Below are positions 17,924 to 25,940 of a DNA stretch of 64,000 bases, in pieces; position 1 is the stretch's first letter, and each line of letters begins with the position of its first letter. The stretch spans positions 62,001 through 126,000 of the forward strand of contig SUTU01000003.1 of the NCBI GenBank assembly GCA_015152525.1, written 5' to 3'. The position numbers and the translations under genes were made by a program. A model generated the notes under the pieces. That model was not told the origin of the DNA. It was given only the letters and a program-made list of their open reading frames with translations, and did no database searches. This DNA is from Cyanobacteria bacterium SIG28 (GTDB lineage Bacteria > Cyanobacteriota > Vampirovibrionia > Gastranaerophilales > Gastranaerophilaceae).

Positions 17924-18568
17924 TTAATCTCTATTTATATCTAATATTGAAAAATCAATTTTATCAAAATCTTCCAATCGTTTAAATATTTCAAAAACCG
18001 GTTTTTCTAAGTCTTCAACAGGAATTTCTTCATCAAGTTCCAAAGTTATAGTTGGAATTCCTTTTTCAATACCTGCCCAAGAGCCAAAACTTCCTGGTGT
18101 AGCATAACCGACACTTTCTACAACGGGATATTTAATTATTTCAGATATCATTTCTGCAATTGCTCGAGCGTTACCGTCGTAATTAACAACTTTAAAAGGT
18201 GCGTGTAAGGTTACAATCAATTTTGGGTTCAATTCTTCGACAATATTGATTAAAAAGTTGGTTTCAATTTCACTTGCAGGCACTTCACCACCAAAAAACT
18301 CATTTTTTTCTGATAAAATCCAATTTTTAGTAGGAAAATTTCTGTTTAAATCAACACCGTTACCGTTTGTTCTTGTGCCGAGTTTTCTTCCGTCAGGGTT
18401 TAATTCAGGAATAAAAGCTAACTTTGAAGTTTTATTTCCTTTTAAGTATTTCTCAATTAAATGTTTTCCTTGTGGTTCATCGCCATGAAAAACACCGATA
18501 ATTAAAACACCATTATATTCAGCGTTTTTTAAACAAAATATATAGTTACCTTTGGAAGTCTCAACCAT
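17924..18568 (-). CDS. M14-family zinc peptidase, MpaA-like
   Basis: 214 residues. Zinc ligands of the carboxypeptidase fold are visible as HGDE (about 29-32) and the later LHAP, with NPDGRKLGTRTNGNGVDLNRNFP between them and the catalytic Glu in TLELDEE. The order and small size resemble MpaA, which cleaves gamma-D-Glu-diaminopimelate in murein peptide recycling, and no signal peptide is seen, in line with a cytoplasmic enzyme. The ATG has GAGG five bases upstream. Succinylglutamate desuccinylase-like activity is the alternative reading. Confidence 0.8.
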   Translation of the reverse strand: MVETSKGNYIFCLKNAEYNGVLIIGVFHGDEPQGKHLIEKYLKGNKTSKLAFIPELNPDGRKLGTRTNGNGVDLNRNFPTKNWILSEKNEFFGGEVPASEIETNFLINIVEELNPKLIVTLHAPFKVVNYDGNARAIAEMISEIIKYPVVESVGYATPGSFGSWAGIEKGIPTITLELDEEIPVEDLEKPVFEIFKRLEDFDKIDFSILDINRD

Positions 18569-18576
18569 TTAAACCT

Positions 18577-19785
18577 CTATGGCTTGAGTATTGCCAAAAC
18601 AAAATCATCTGTAAAATATTTATTTGCGCAATCTTTTAACTCTTGGGAAGTTACTTTTTTCAAAGCTTCAATGACATTTTTTTGATGATCAAAATTTCTT
18701 CCTGAAATAGCATAATACGCCATTAAATTAGCCTGTTGAGAATTTGTTTCAGTAATAAATTGTTGTTTGCCTATAATATTATTTTTAGCATTAGATAACT
18801 CTTCTTCAGAAACTAAAATGTTTTTGATTTTTTCAATTTCTTCCTTAAAACCGTCAATAGAAGTTTGTATATTAGAAGGTTCTGTTCCTATATATATGCT
18901 AAATACAGCGCTTTTAAAATGAGTTTCATAAGAGCTTCTAACAGTATACGCCAAGCCTTTTTTCTCTCTCAACTCTAAAAATAATCTTGATGACAAACCG
19001 CTAGCACCTAATATTACATTCAATAACATTAAAGCCGGATAATCTTTGTGATCAACAGATGCAACTCGCCAACCTTGAATAATTTGTGCTTGTTGTGCGT
19101 CATCTTTAATGATTTCTACATATTCTTGTTTTGGATATTCAGGTTCTTTAATAACTGATGAACTCTCGTTTGCATCAGGAATTGACGATAAACAGTCATT
19201 CAACTTTTGTTCAACGATATTAGAGTCTACATCACCAACAACGGTCAAAGTTTTTTGAGAATTGTTTAAAATCTCATTGTATGCTGTCTTTACGTCATCT
19301 ATAGCTATTTTATCGATTTCGTCTAAAACAACAGTATAGCTATGACCATAAAAATGATTTTTGTATATTGTTTTTGTGAATAAGTCAGAAACTTTAACTT
19401 TAGCTGAATCAAGTTCCGCCATTAATTCACCTTTTAATTTAGTTCTTTCTTTTTCAAATTCTTCAAAAGTAGAATTTAGAACAATATCTTTAAAAATTGA
19501 TAAAGCTAAATCAAAATCTTCGTTCAATGCTACAAATCTAAAACGCAAATAGTCATGTTTCATTTCCGTATACAATTCAATAGCATTTTCATCCAAAATT
19601 GTTGAAATTTCTTCCGATGAATATTTTTTAGTACCTTTCAAAAGTAATCTGTTCATTAACAAATATTGCCCTGCATATTTTTCAGGATTTGTTATTGAAA
19701 AATTCATTGAAAGAGCTACTCTCGGAGTGTTTTTATTTTCTTTAACACAAACTTTAATATTATTTTTTAAACTAAATTCTCTCAT
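18577..19785 (-). CDS. M16-family peptidase homologue lacking the zinc site
   Basis: 402 residues with the two-domain M16B fold, including LREKKGLAYTVRSSYE in the second half, the substrate-binding segment. The zinc motif HxxEH is gone: at the matching place before LKGT the sequence reads LLMNRLL. So it should be a non-catalytic partner or a regulator of an active M16 subunit; no active one is in the window. The start at 19785 is chosen because the longer frame to 19851 would run through the gpmI terminator hairpin. It sits upstream of the M14 gene and uppS on the same strand. Confidence 0.85.
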   Translation of the reverse strand: MREFSLKNNIKVCVKENKNTPRVALSMNFSITNPEKYAGQYLLMNRLLLKGTKKYSSEEISTILDENAIELYTEMKHDYLRFRFVALNEDFDLALSIFKDIVLNSTFEEFEKERTKLKGELMAELDSAKVKVSDLFTKTIYKNHFYGHSYTVVLDEIDKIAIDDVKTAYNEILNNSQKTLTVVGDVDSNIVEQKLNDCLSSIPDANESSSVIKEPEYPKQEYVEIIKDDAQQAQIIQGWRVASVDHKDYPALMLLNVILGASGLSSRLFLELREKKGLAYTVRSSYETHFKSAVFSIYIGTEPSNIQTSIDGFKEEIEKIKNILVSEEELSNAKNNIIGKQQFITETNSQQANLMAYYAISGRNFDHQKNVIEALKKVTSQELKDCANKYFTDDFVLAILKP

Positions 19786-19830
19786 AATACGTAAATTAAA
19801 CCATAAAATTTTAATAACTTCAATCCAAAA

Positions 19831-19869
19831 ATAAAACAGGATAAGAACCAATTCTCTTATCCTGTTTTT
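19831..19869 (-). terminator. Terminator of gpmI
   Basis: A perfect 12-base stem: AACAGGATAAGA (19835-19846) and TCTTATCCTGTT (19855-19866) with an eight-base loop. On the minus strand it is followed by a T-rich tract. It lies just behind the gpmI stop and before the M16 homologue, separating the two units. Confidence 0.9.
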
Positions 19870-19872
19870 ATC

Positions 19873-21411
19873 TTACTTAATAATCAAGCTTTCGCAATCC
19901 ATTTCTTTAGGTTGCTCAATTTCCATAAGTTCAAGAACTGTAGGTGCAACGTTACATAAAGCACCGTCATCTTTCAATTTAATGCCTTGCGGACCATTGA
20001 TAATGACAAAAGGAACCTCGTTAGTAGTATGTGCTGTTTGAGGTTTATTTGTTTCTTCATCAACCATTGTTTCAGCATTACCGTGATCTGCAGTAAGTAA
20101 CATTGTGATACCGCAATCTTTACATTTATCTGCAATCTTTCCGACACATTCGTCAACAACTTTACAAGCTTTTGTCGCAGCTTCAATAACGCCTGTATGA
20201 CCTACCATATCAGGGTTTGCAAAGTTCACAAGAATAAAACCGTAATCTTTATTGCCTATAGCTTCAAGAACTTTTTCGCAAACTTCATAAGCGCTCATTT
20301 CCGGTTGTAAATCATATGTTGCAACCTTTGGTGAAGCTACAAGTTTTCTTGTTTCGTGAGGTTTAGGCTCATCAATACCGCCGTTAAAGAAGAATGTTAC
20401 GTGAGCATATTTTTCAGTTTCTGCAGTTCTGAATTGGTTTACGCCATTTGCTTCCAAAACATCACCTAAAATATTGATAAGTTGTGTTTTAGGGAAAGCT
20501 ACAGGGTATGTAAAAGTCGCTTCGTAACTTGTCATTGTGCAGTAATAAATATTTTTAAGAACTTTTTTACGTTCAAAGCCATCAAAATCAGCAAAATTAA
20601 TTGCCTTGGTTATTTCTCTTGCTCTGTCCGGTCTATAATTAAAGAAAATTATTGCATCATTGTCGTGAATTCTACTAGCATTTATTTCTTCTTCACTACC
20701 TATAGCAGTCGGTAAAACAAATTCATCAGTTTCGCCTTTTGCATAAGAATTTTTAATACCTTCACAAGCTGAAGAAGCGTTTTCACCTTCGCCTAATAGC
20801 AAACAGTTATAACCTTTTTCAACTCTATCCCAACGGTTATCTCTGTCCATAATATAGTAACGACCGATTATACTTGCAACAGGAGGAAGATTGTATTTAG
20901 CTAACTCTTTTTCTACAACTTCTAAATATTCGCAAGCACTTGAAGGTGGTGTATCACGACCATCCAAAAATGCGTGTACATAAACTTTTGTTAATTCTTC
21001 TTTTGCTGCAAGTTGGATTAATGCTAACAAGTGATCTAGAGATGAATGAACACCACCGGTTGAAACTAATCCGTAAATATGTAAAGCTGAATTGTTCTTT
21101 TTAGCGTGGTTAATTGCTTCTAAGAATTTTTCGTTAGTAAAGAAATCACCGTCTTTGATTGATTTGTTTATTTTTGACAAATCTTGGTAAACAATTCTTC
21201 CGGCACCTAAGTTCAAGTGTCCAACTTCACTATTACCCATTTGTCCTTCCGGTAAACCAACATACATACCGTCAGCGTGAATTCTTGTAGAAACTTCTTC
21301 TTTGATTAGTTTTGGAACGTTAATAGGGTTTGCAAGCTTTGTAGCATCATATTTTTCAGAACCATTTGAAAAACCCCAACCATCCATTATACACAATAGA
21401 ACTCTATTCAT
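19873..21411 (-). CDS. gpmI: 2,3-bisphosphoglycerate-independent phosphoglycerate mutase
   Basis: 512 residues. GpmI interconverts 3- and 2-phosphoglycerate in glycolysis using two Mn ions. The start region LCIMDGWGFS holds a metal-binding Asp, and GQMGNSEVGHLNLGAGR holds the phosphorylated Ser; later blocks include HAFLDGRDTPP, GRYYIMDRDNRWDR and TADHGNAE. ATG at 21411 has AGAGGAG five bases upstream; the longer frame to 21444 lacks a ribosome site and is not used by the family. It is followed by a strong terminator. Confidence 0.96.
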   Translation of the reverse strand: MNRVLLCIMDGWGFSNGSEKYDATKLANPINVPKLIKEEVSTRIHADGMYVGLPEGQMGNSEVGHLNLGAGRIVYQDLSKINKSIKDGDFFTNEKFLEAINHAKKNNSALHIYGLVSTGGVHSSLDHLLALIQLAAKEELTKVYVHAFLDGRDTPPSSACEYLEVVEKELAKYNLPPVASIIGRYYIMDRDNRWDRVEKGYNCLLLGEGENASSACEGIKNSYAKGETDEFVLPTAIGSEEEINASRIHDNDAIIFFNYRPDRAREITKAINFADFDGFERKKVLKNIYYCTMTSYEATFTYPVAFPKTQLINILGDVLEANGVNQFRTAETEKYAHVTFFFNGGIDEPKPHETRKLVASPKVATYDLQPEMSAYEVCEKVLEAIGNKDYGFILVNFANPDMVGHTGVIEAATKACKVVDECVGKIADKCKDCGITMLLTADHGNAETMVDEETNKPQTAHTTNEVPFVIINGPQGIKLKDDGALCNVAPTVLELMEIEQPKEMDCESLIIK

Positions 21412-21462
21412 CTTTTCTCCTCTTAAAACTATACTTTTAACCACTTTACTGTATGATAAACA

Positions 21463-21541
21463 GGGGTAAATGTAAAGGGGGTAAATGCAAGGGGGGGGTA
21501 AATGTAAAGGTGTAAATATAAAGTGAGGAGGAAATGTAAAA
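21463..21541 (+). repeat. G-rich degenerate tandem repeat (GGGGTAAATGTAAA)
   Basis: In the 249-base gap between divergent gpmI and prfA, about five imperfect copies of GGGGTAAATGTAAA occur in a row with spacing of 13-18 bases, including a run of eight G. The same core GGGGTAAATGTA occurs on the minus strand in the rplS-rbgA array and once at 48781. The rest of the gap holds the likely prfA promoter (TTACTT at 21610, TATAAT at 21633). Confidence 0.7.
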
Positions 21542-21660
21542 AAAAGAGGAGGAATGGAAATGGGAGATGAAAAGTTATATGTATAAAATGGGATTAAGTG
21601 TACACCAATTTACTTAAAAAAGTTTTTTGAGTTATAATTGTTTCAAAAGGCAGGTAAATT

Positions 21661-22743
21661 ATGAAAGATATGTTAGATAAAATAATTCAAATAGAGAAAA
21701 AATATATTGAGTTGGGTGAAACTTTATCAGATCCGGCTGTAATACAAGATTATAATAAATTTAGAGATTTATCTAAGCAGCGTAAATCAATGGAAGAAAC
21801 TGTTGAATTATATTATGCTTGGAAGAAAGCAACAGATGCTATTGAAGAAGCTAAACAAATGATTTACGAAGAAAAAGATGAAGAAATGAAATCTTTTCTA
21901 AAAATGGAAATGGAAGAAAACGAGGCAAAACTTCCTGAATACGAAGAAAGAATGAAAGTTTTATTATTACCGCGAGATCCAATGGACGATAAGGATATTA
22001 TGTTAGAAATTCGTGGTGGTGCTGGTGGTGATGAAGCCAATATTTTTGCAGGTGATTTGGCAAGAATGTATTTAAAATTTGCTGATAAAAAAGGTTGGCA
22101 GACTCAAATTTTATCAAAAACTGAATGTGAAGCAGGTGGTTATTCTGAAATAATTATCTCTATGAAAGGGGATGCTGTTTATTCTCAATTAAAATATGAA
22201 TCCGGTGTTCATAGAGTTCAAAGAGTTCCGGAAACCGAATCTCAAGGTCGTGTTCACACATCAACTGCGACAGTTGCAGTTATGCCGGAAGTTGATGATG
22301 TGGAAGTTGAAATAAGACCTGAAGATATCGAAATGTCTACAGCTCGTTCAGGTGGTGCAGGTGGACAAAATGTAAACAAGGTAGAAACAGCTGCTCGTTT
22401 ATTCCATAAACCGACTGGAATTATGATTTTCTGTACAGAAGAACGTTCTCAATTACAAAACAAAGAACGTGCAATGCAGATTTTGAAAGCAAAATTATAT
22501 GATATGGAAGTTCAAAAACAAATGCAAGAAATCACAGATTTACGTCGTTCTCAAGTAGGTACGGGTGATAGAAGTGAACGAATAAGAACTTACAACTTCC
22601 CTCAAGGCAGACTAACGGACCATAGAATAGGTCAAAACTTAAATGTTTGGACAGCGATTGATGGTGATTTGGATGATTTACTACATTTGCTTATCGAATA
22701 CGACCAAAAGCTTAAATTAGAAAAGCTTGCTGAAGTTAAATAA
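21661..22743 (+). CDS. prfA: Peptide chain release factor 1
   Basis: 360 residues, standard RF1 length. RF1 reads UAA and UAG and triggers peptide release. The catalytic GGQ is in [16 protein letters not shown], and the stop-recognition tripeptide is PET in [14 protein letters not shown], fitting the P-x-T pattern of RF1 and not the SPF of RF2. The ATG has AGGCAGG upstream. The usual partner prmC (hemK) is not next to it. A strong terminator follows. Confidence 0.97.
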   Translation: MKDMLDKIIQIEKKYIELGETLSDPAVIQDYNKFRDLSKQRKSMEETVELYYAWKKATDAIEEAKQMIYEEKDEEMKSFLKMEMEENEAKLPEYEERMKVLLLPRDPMDDKDIMLEIRGGAGGDEANIFAGDLARMYLKFADKKGWQTQILSKTECEAGGYSEIIISMKGDAVYSQLKYESGVHRVQRVPETESQGRVHTSTATVAVMPEVDDVEVEIRPEDIEMSTARSGGAGGQNVNKVETAARLFHKPTGIMIFCTEERSQLQNKERAMQILKAKLYDMEVQKQMQEITDLRRSQVGTGDRSERIRTYNFPQGRLTDHRIGQNLNVWTAIDGDLDDLLHLLIEYDQKLKLEKLAEVK

Positions 22744-22769
22744 GCAAATCATAAAGATGTTTTGGATAT

Positions 22770-22800
22770 GGTCGGCTTATTTATAAGCCGACCTTATTTT
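22770..22800 (+). terminator. Terminator of prfA
   Basis: Perfect ten-base stem GGTCGGCTTA/TAAGCCGACC (22770-22793) with a four-base loop, followed by TTATTTT. Confidence 0.92.
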
Positions 22801-22808
22801 AATTTTAC

Positions 22809-22825
22809 TTTGTAAATTTTGTAAC
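22809..22825 (+). promoter_or_regulatory. HLR1-like direct repeat, one-base-short spacer
   Basis: TTTGTAAA-T-TTTGTAAC: two half-sites of the reverse-complement HLR1 form (WWTGTAAM) with a spacer of one base where the consensus has two. It lies 15 bases upstream of the sigma-28-like promoter of the next operon, a spacing close to that at 25847-25882. Confidence 0.4.
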
Positions 22826-22840
22826 AAATTATTTAATTTT

Positions 22841-22868
22841 TAAAATTTAAAAAATAAAATAACGTTAT
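22841..22868 (+). promoter_or_regulatory. Candidate sigma-28-like promoter
   Basis: TAAAATTT, 12 bases, AACGTTAT; the FliA/SigD consensus is TAAAGTTT-N11-GCCGATAA. It is the loosest of the CGTTAT set. A vegetative TATAAT-like reading (TATATAATAT just after) is also possible. Confidence 0.4.
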
Positions 22869-22910
22869 ATATAATATAAAGAATTTTGGAGTGAATAAAC
22901 AAAAAGGAGT

Positions 22911-22940
22911 TCTGACCTGAGTGAGGAATAAGAGGTCAGA
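22911..22940 (+). promoter_or_regulatory. Hairpin in the leader of the 22979 operon
   Basis: Perfect eight-base stem TCTGACCT (22911-22918) and AGGTCAGA (22933-22940) with a 14-base loop that contains GTGAGGAAT. No T-tract follows, so it is not a terminator; it may stabilise the mRNA or affect translation of the gene starting at 22979. Confidence 0.45.
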
Positions 22941-22978
22941 TGTACAAGTGCGAGAGATATTTATATTGGAGTTTAAAA

Positions 22979-23302
22979 ATGGCAGAAATTAATCAATTCC
23001 AGCTTGAAACTCAGAAGTTGAAGAGTGAAGTTAAATTAAGTGAAAACGAAGAGTTAAAAAATACATTAGAAAAATTGAAAGAATTAAAAAACTTAAAAAC
23101 AGAATCTCAAGCTCGAAAGTTTTTAAAAGAAAACTGGCGAATAAAAGATGATATTGAGAATTTATACCTAGCCTCAAGTATTCGAATTTCTTCAGGTGTC
23201 GGCAAAAAATATTACAATATTACGTACGAATATTCACACGATGAAGAAATCGATATTAAATCTTTTAATTTCACTCTGGACGAAAGGGCTGAGCAATGGT
23301 AA
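22979..23302 (+). CDS. Unknown small coiled-coil protein
   Basis: 107 residues. The N-terminal half is charged and helical (Lys/Glu/Leu heptads, e.g. ENEELKNTLEKLKELKNLK), and the C-terminal half has alternating beta-type residues ending KSFNFTLDERAEQW. No signal peptide or membrane segment. ATG 22979 has GGAG seven bases upstream; an ATG at 22940 would add 13 residues but has no ribosome site and sits in a hairpin. The stop overlaps the next gene's start (ATGGTAA), so the two are translated together. Confidence 0.7.
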   Translation: MAEINQFQLETQKLKSEVKLSENEELKNTLEKLKELKNLKTESQARKFLKENWRIKDDIENLYLASSIRISSGVGKKYYNITYEYSHDEEIDIKSFNFTLDERAEQW

Positions 23303-25752
23303 ACATTAGCACCAATTATAACGCTTATGTAGATTTTTATAACAAACATAAAAACGAAATTGAAACAACAGGAACAGTCCAAGCAGATAAGGATGTAAAA
23401 TTAGCTGTTGATATTCAGCAGATTTATAATCTTATGAAAAATGAGGGTGTGAATGCCGTTTTAGCAGTGGTTGAACAATTAAAAGCGCAAGGCGTTGCTG
23501 TTGAAGGTCCAAATATTAACTTTAACGACGGAACAGTAACTTTAAAAATAGCTAATAGCAATATTGAGTTAAGTATGGCAGAAGGTGAAACCGTTGAAAC
23601 TGATACTCAACCAACAACGCAAGAATCTACTCCGACACCGACGCCAGAACCTACTCAACCTCCAACACAAGAGCCGAGCCCAACCCCGACGCAAGCGCCT
23701 ACTCGGGCACCGGCAGCTTCACCTACTGGTGGTAATACTACAAATCCTACAACAGAAAGTGCGACGGCTTCAACTGTTCAAGCAGACTCAACTTCAAAAT
23801 CAACGTCAAATTATCCCGTAGATGATATTCAAGAAGAAATCAAAGAATTATTTGAAACTACAAAGTATTTTGAATTGAGTGATAATTACGATTACACACC
23901 TTTGATTAATGCTGTCAAGGCAAAAGACAGAGAAACTTTTGATGAAATCATTGCTGATATTTTAAAACATTTTGTTGATGATTCCAGATTTAATTCAAAC
24001 AGTGATTTTGGTAATTCAAGAAAAGATGAATTTGCGGTTAAATATCTCGAAATTTTAATGACATATTTTGATACAGATTTCTCTATTAATGGAGATAATG
24101 CAATCAAAAATGCTGAATTAACCGATAAGGCAGTTGGTCGTGGCAGAGATCCTGAATATACTTCTGCAAGATATATGGTAGCGTTAGCTAAATACGATTG
24201 TGCTTATGATGATATTCAACAGGTAGGTACAGACAGAAAGACTTTTGAAGATATTACCGGTTATACTAAAGATGAACTTAGAGAAATGGGACTTGATGAA
24301 GATTTTATATCAAAGTATCTTGAGTGCTATCAAGTAGCAAATGGTGCTTTTGATTATGATAATGAATTGATAATCAAGCTTAATAGAGAATTAGAACATA
24401 GTATTAACTTTTTACAAACAACGAAATCAACATTAGCAAGTAATTTAAAATTAAATACGACAGACTTGGATACACAAAGGGCCCGAGAAGGTGCAGTAAT
24501 GGAACTTTTATATCCTAAAGAACCAAATCTTGTGTATAAATTAGATTCTACATATTACGATGATTCAACACATCAAGCCATGAAAACTAATAATTCTCAT
24601 AACAAGTTTCTTGAAGTCTTTAATTCAATGCTTAATTCAGACATAGAATCTGATAAATTACCGGAAGCTTTTCTGAAAACTATTCAAAAAGAGTTTGAAT
24701 TATTGCCACCGGAATCACCTATTGTAAGTACTGAGCAAAAAAGAACTACATCACCTATGAGTATGCAGGTTTATGTGCCTGCGCTTCCTGATCCGTTCTT
24801 GGACGAAGTGTATGGAACACCTCGTGATGAAGACGTTATTGTTGATTTAAAAAACTTAGATACAGTTGAAGGTGTTCAAAAGCTAAAAGCTGAATTAAAT
24901 GAAATGTTTAGCTTAGCAGGCATAACTTTGTCTAATACCGAATTAACATCTTTACTTAAAGCGGTTGATGAAGGTGATCAAACAACATTTGATTATTTGT
25001 TAATAAATCTTATAGAAAAAGCTGATGCTGAGAACAAGTTTACAGGTGTGCTGGACAAAGATAAATTTACAAAAGCATATTCTTCAATATTTACAAAATA
25101 TTTCACAGACTATAGTTGGGTAGTAGTTGAAGATGAAGTTATGGAAATTAATACAATTGCAACTACTATAATAAAACTTGATAAGTATTATGCAGAAAAG
25201 CAAGAAACTGAAGAAATACAAAGTGATATGGAAGTAGTTCAACAGTTACAAGAAGAAACAAATGTTAATGAAGCTCTTGAACCGTACGCTAATTTGCTAA
25301 AGTCATATGAAGGGCTTTTGGATAATGTACTTTTTGATGAAAATAGCGAAGCTAGTGATATTAATATCACATTAGCAAATAATTATTTAGCATTAAGTTT
25401 GCTTGGTGGACATGATGTTTCTTCTGTGCCGACTACAGGTATTATTCATCTTATAGAACATGATTATCCTGATCTGGTAAAAGATGTTAAAGAAAATCCT
25501 GTTTTGAATTATTTATACCCAACTGATGAAGAAAGAAACTATCTATATTACCGGAGCAATATTAGCCCTTATGAAGAATATATGACTTCGTATACGATAT
25601 TCTATCAATTTAAAATATTTACAGAAATAATGAACGAATTGTTGACTGAATATAACAAAACAGAAAAAACAAATCAGGATTATAACAATTTAGTGCAACA
25701 GCTTGCCGAAAGATTACAAGTTGAATTGCCGGCTGATGTGCTAAAGTATTAA
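23296..25752 (+). CDS. Large unknown protein with Pro/Thr linker and internal duplication
   Basis: 818 residues, acidic, no signal peptide. A short N-terminal domain (1-95) is joined by a Pro/Thr/Gln-rich linker (about 97-165, PTPTPEPTQPP-like) to two related halves, about 175-465 and 535-818. Matching elements in the halves include an LF/MF helix, LINAVKAKDRETFD versus LLKAVDEGDQTTFD, KDEFAVKYLEI versus KDKFTKAYSSI, then a YF-D-S segment, an LYP motif (ELLYPKE versus YLYPTDE), and a C-terminal leucine-rich helix. I recognise no family. It is coupled to the 107-residue gene upstream and ends at a clear terminator. Confidence 0.75.
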   Translation: MVNISTNYNAYVDFYNKHKNEIETTGTVQADKDVKLAVDIQQIYNLMKNEGVNAVLAVVEQLKAQGVAVEGPNINFNDGTVTLKIANSNIELSMAEGETVETDTQPTTQESTPTPTPEPTQPPTQEPSPTPTQAPTRAPAASPTGGNTTNPTTESATASTVQADSTSKSTSNYPVDDIQEEIKELFETTKYFELSDNYDYTPLINAVKAKDRETFDEIIADILKHFVDDSRFNSNSDFGNSRKDEFAVKYLEILMTYFDTDFSINGDNAIKNAELTDKAVGRGRDPEYTSARYMVALAKYDCAYDDIQQVGTDRKTFEDITGYTKDELREMGLDEDFISKYLECYQVANGAFDYDNELIIKLNRELEHSINFLQTTKSTLASNLKLNTTDLDTQRAREGAVMELLYPKEPNLVYKLDSTYYDDSTHQAMKTNNSHNKFLEVFNSMLNSDIESDKLPEAFLKTIQKEFELLPPESPIVSTEQKRTTSPMSMQVYVPALPDPFLDEVYGTPRDEDVIVDLKNLDTVEGVQKLKAELNEMFSLAGITLSNTELTSLLKAVDEGDQTTFDYLLINLIEKADAENKFTGVLDKDKFTKAYSSIFTKYFTDYSWVVVEDEVMEINTIATTIIKLDKYYAEKQETEEIQSDMEVVQQLQEETNVNEALEPYANLLKSYEGLLDNVLFDENSEASDINITLANNYLALSLLGGHDVSSVPTTGIIHLIEHDYPDLVKDVKENPVLNYLYPTDEERNYLYYRSNISPYEEYMTSYTIFYQFKIFTEIMNELLTEYNKTEKTNQDYNNLVQQLAERLQVELPADVLKY

Positions 25753-25787
25753 ATTATAATATTATACCCTTAAGGCTTTAAAATTGT

Positions 25788-25822
25788 AACGAGATAGATT
25801 CCCAACTATCTCGTTTTTTATT
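25788..25822 (+). terminator. Terminator of the 22979-25752 operon
   Basis: Perfect ten-base stem AACGAGATAG (25788-25797) and CTATCTCGTT (25806-25815), then a T-tract. Confidence 0.92.
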
Positions 25823-25846
25823 AAAATCTGAAAGTTTTGAAGTTTA

Positions 25847-25864
25847 AATGTAAACATTTGTAAC
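25847..25864 (+). promoter_or_regulatory. Perfect HLR1-type direct repeat
   Basis: AATGTAAA CA TTTGTAAC. Its reverse complement, GTTACAAA TG TTTACATT, fits every position of the cyanobacterial HLR1 consensus (G/T)TTACA(T/A)(T/A)NN(G/T)TTACA(T/A)(T/A), known as the site of RpaB. It lies 17 bases upstream of a sigma-28-like promoter for a 42-residue protein. An RpaA-like regulator is encoded at 36205. Confidence 0.55.
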
Positions 25865-25867
25865 AAC

Positions 25868-25897
25868 TTTTCGAAAAACTCTAAAGTTTTTCGAAAA
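25868..25897. promoter_or_regulatory. Perfect 13-bp palindrome over the -35 region
   Basis: Arms TTTTCGAAAAACT (25868-25880) and AGTTTTTCGAAAA (25885-25897) with a four-base loop. The right arm contains most of the TAAAGTTT element at 25882. No T-tract follows, so I read it as an operator or a DNA cruciform-type site, not a terminator. Confidence 0.5.
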
Positions 25898-25908
25898 AAT
25901 ACCGTTAT
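25882..25908 (+). promoter_or_regulatory. Candidate sigma-28-like promoter
   Basis: TAAAGTTT, exactly 11 bases, ACCGTTAT, against the FliA/SigD consensus TAAAGTTT-N11-GCCGATAA. Nearly the same sequence recurs at 49153. The following bases ACAAAATGTAA are also shared. Alternative: AAAGTT with 17 bases to TATACA as a vegetative promoter. Confidence 0.5.
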
Positions 25909-25940
25909 ACAAAATGTAAGACAAAAGTAAGGAGTCTGTT

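Noticed and set aside
25847-25864. NtcA-type site (GTA-N8-TAC)
   Set aside because: The right half reads TAAC, not TAC, and the direct-repeat HLR1 pattern explains all positions better.
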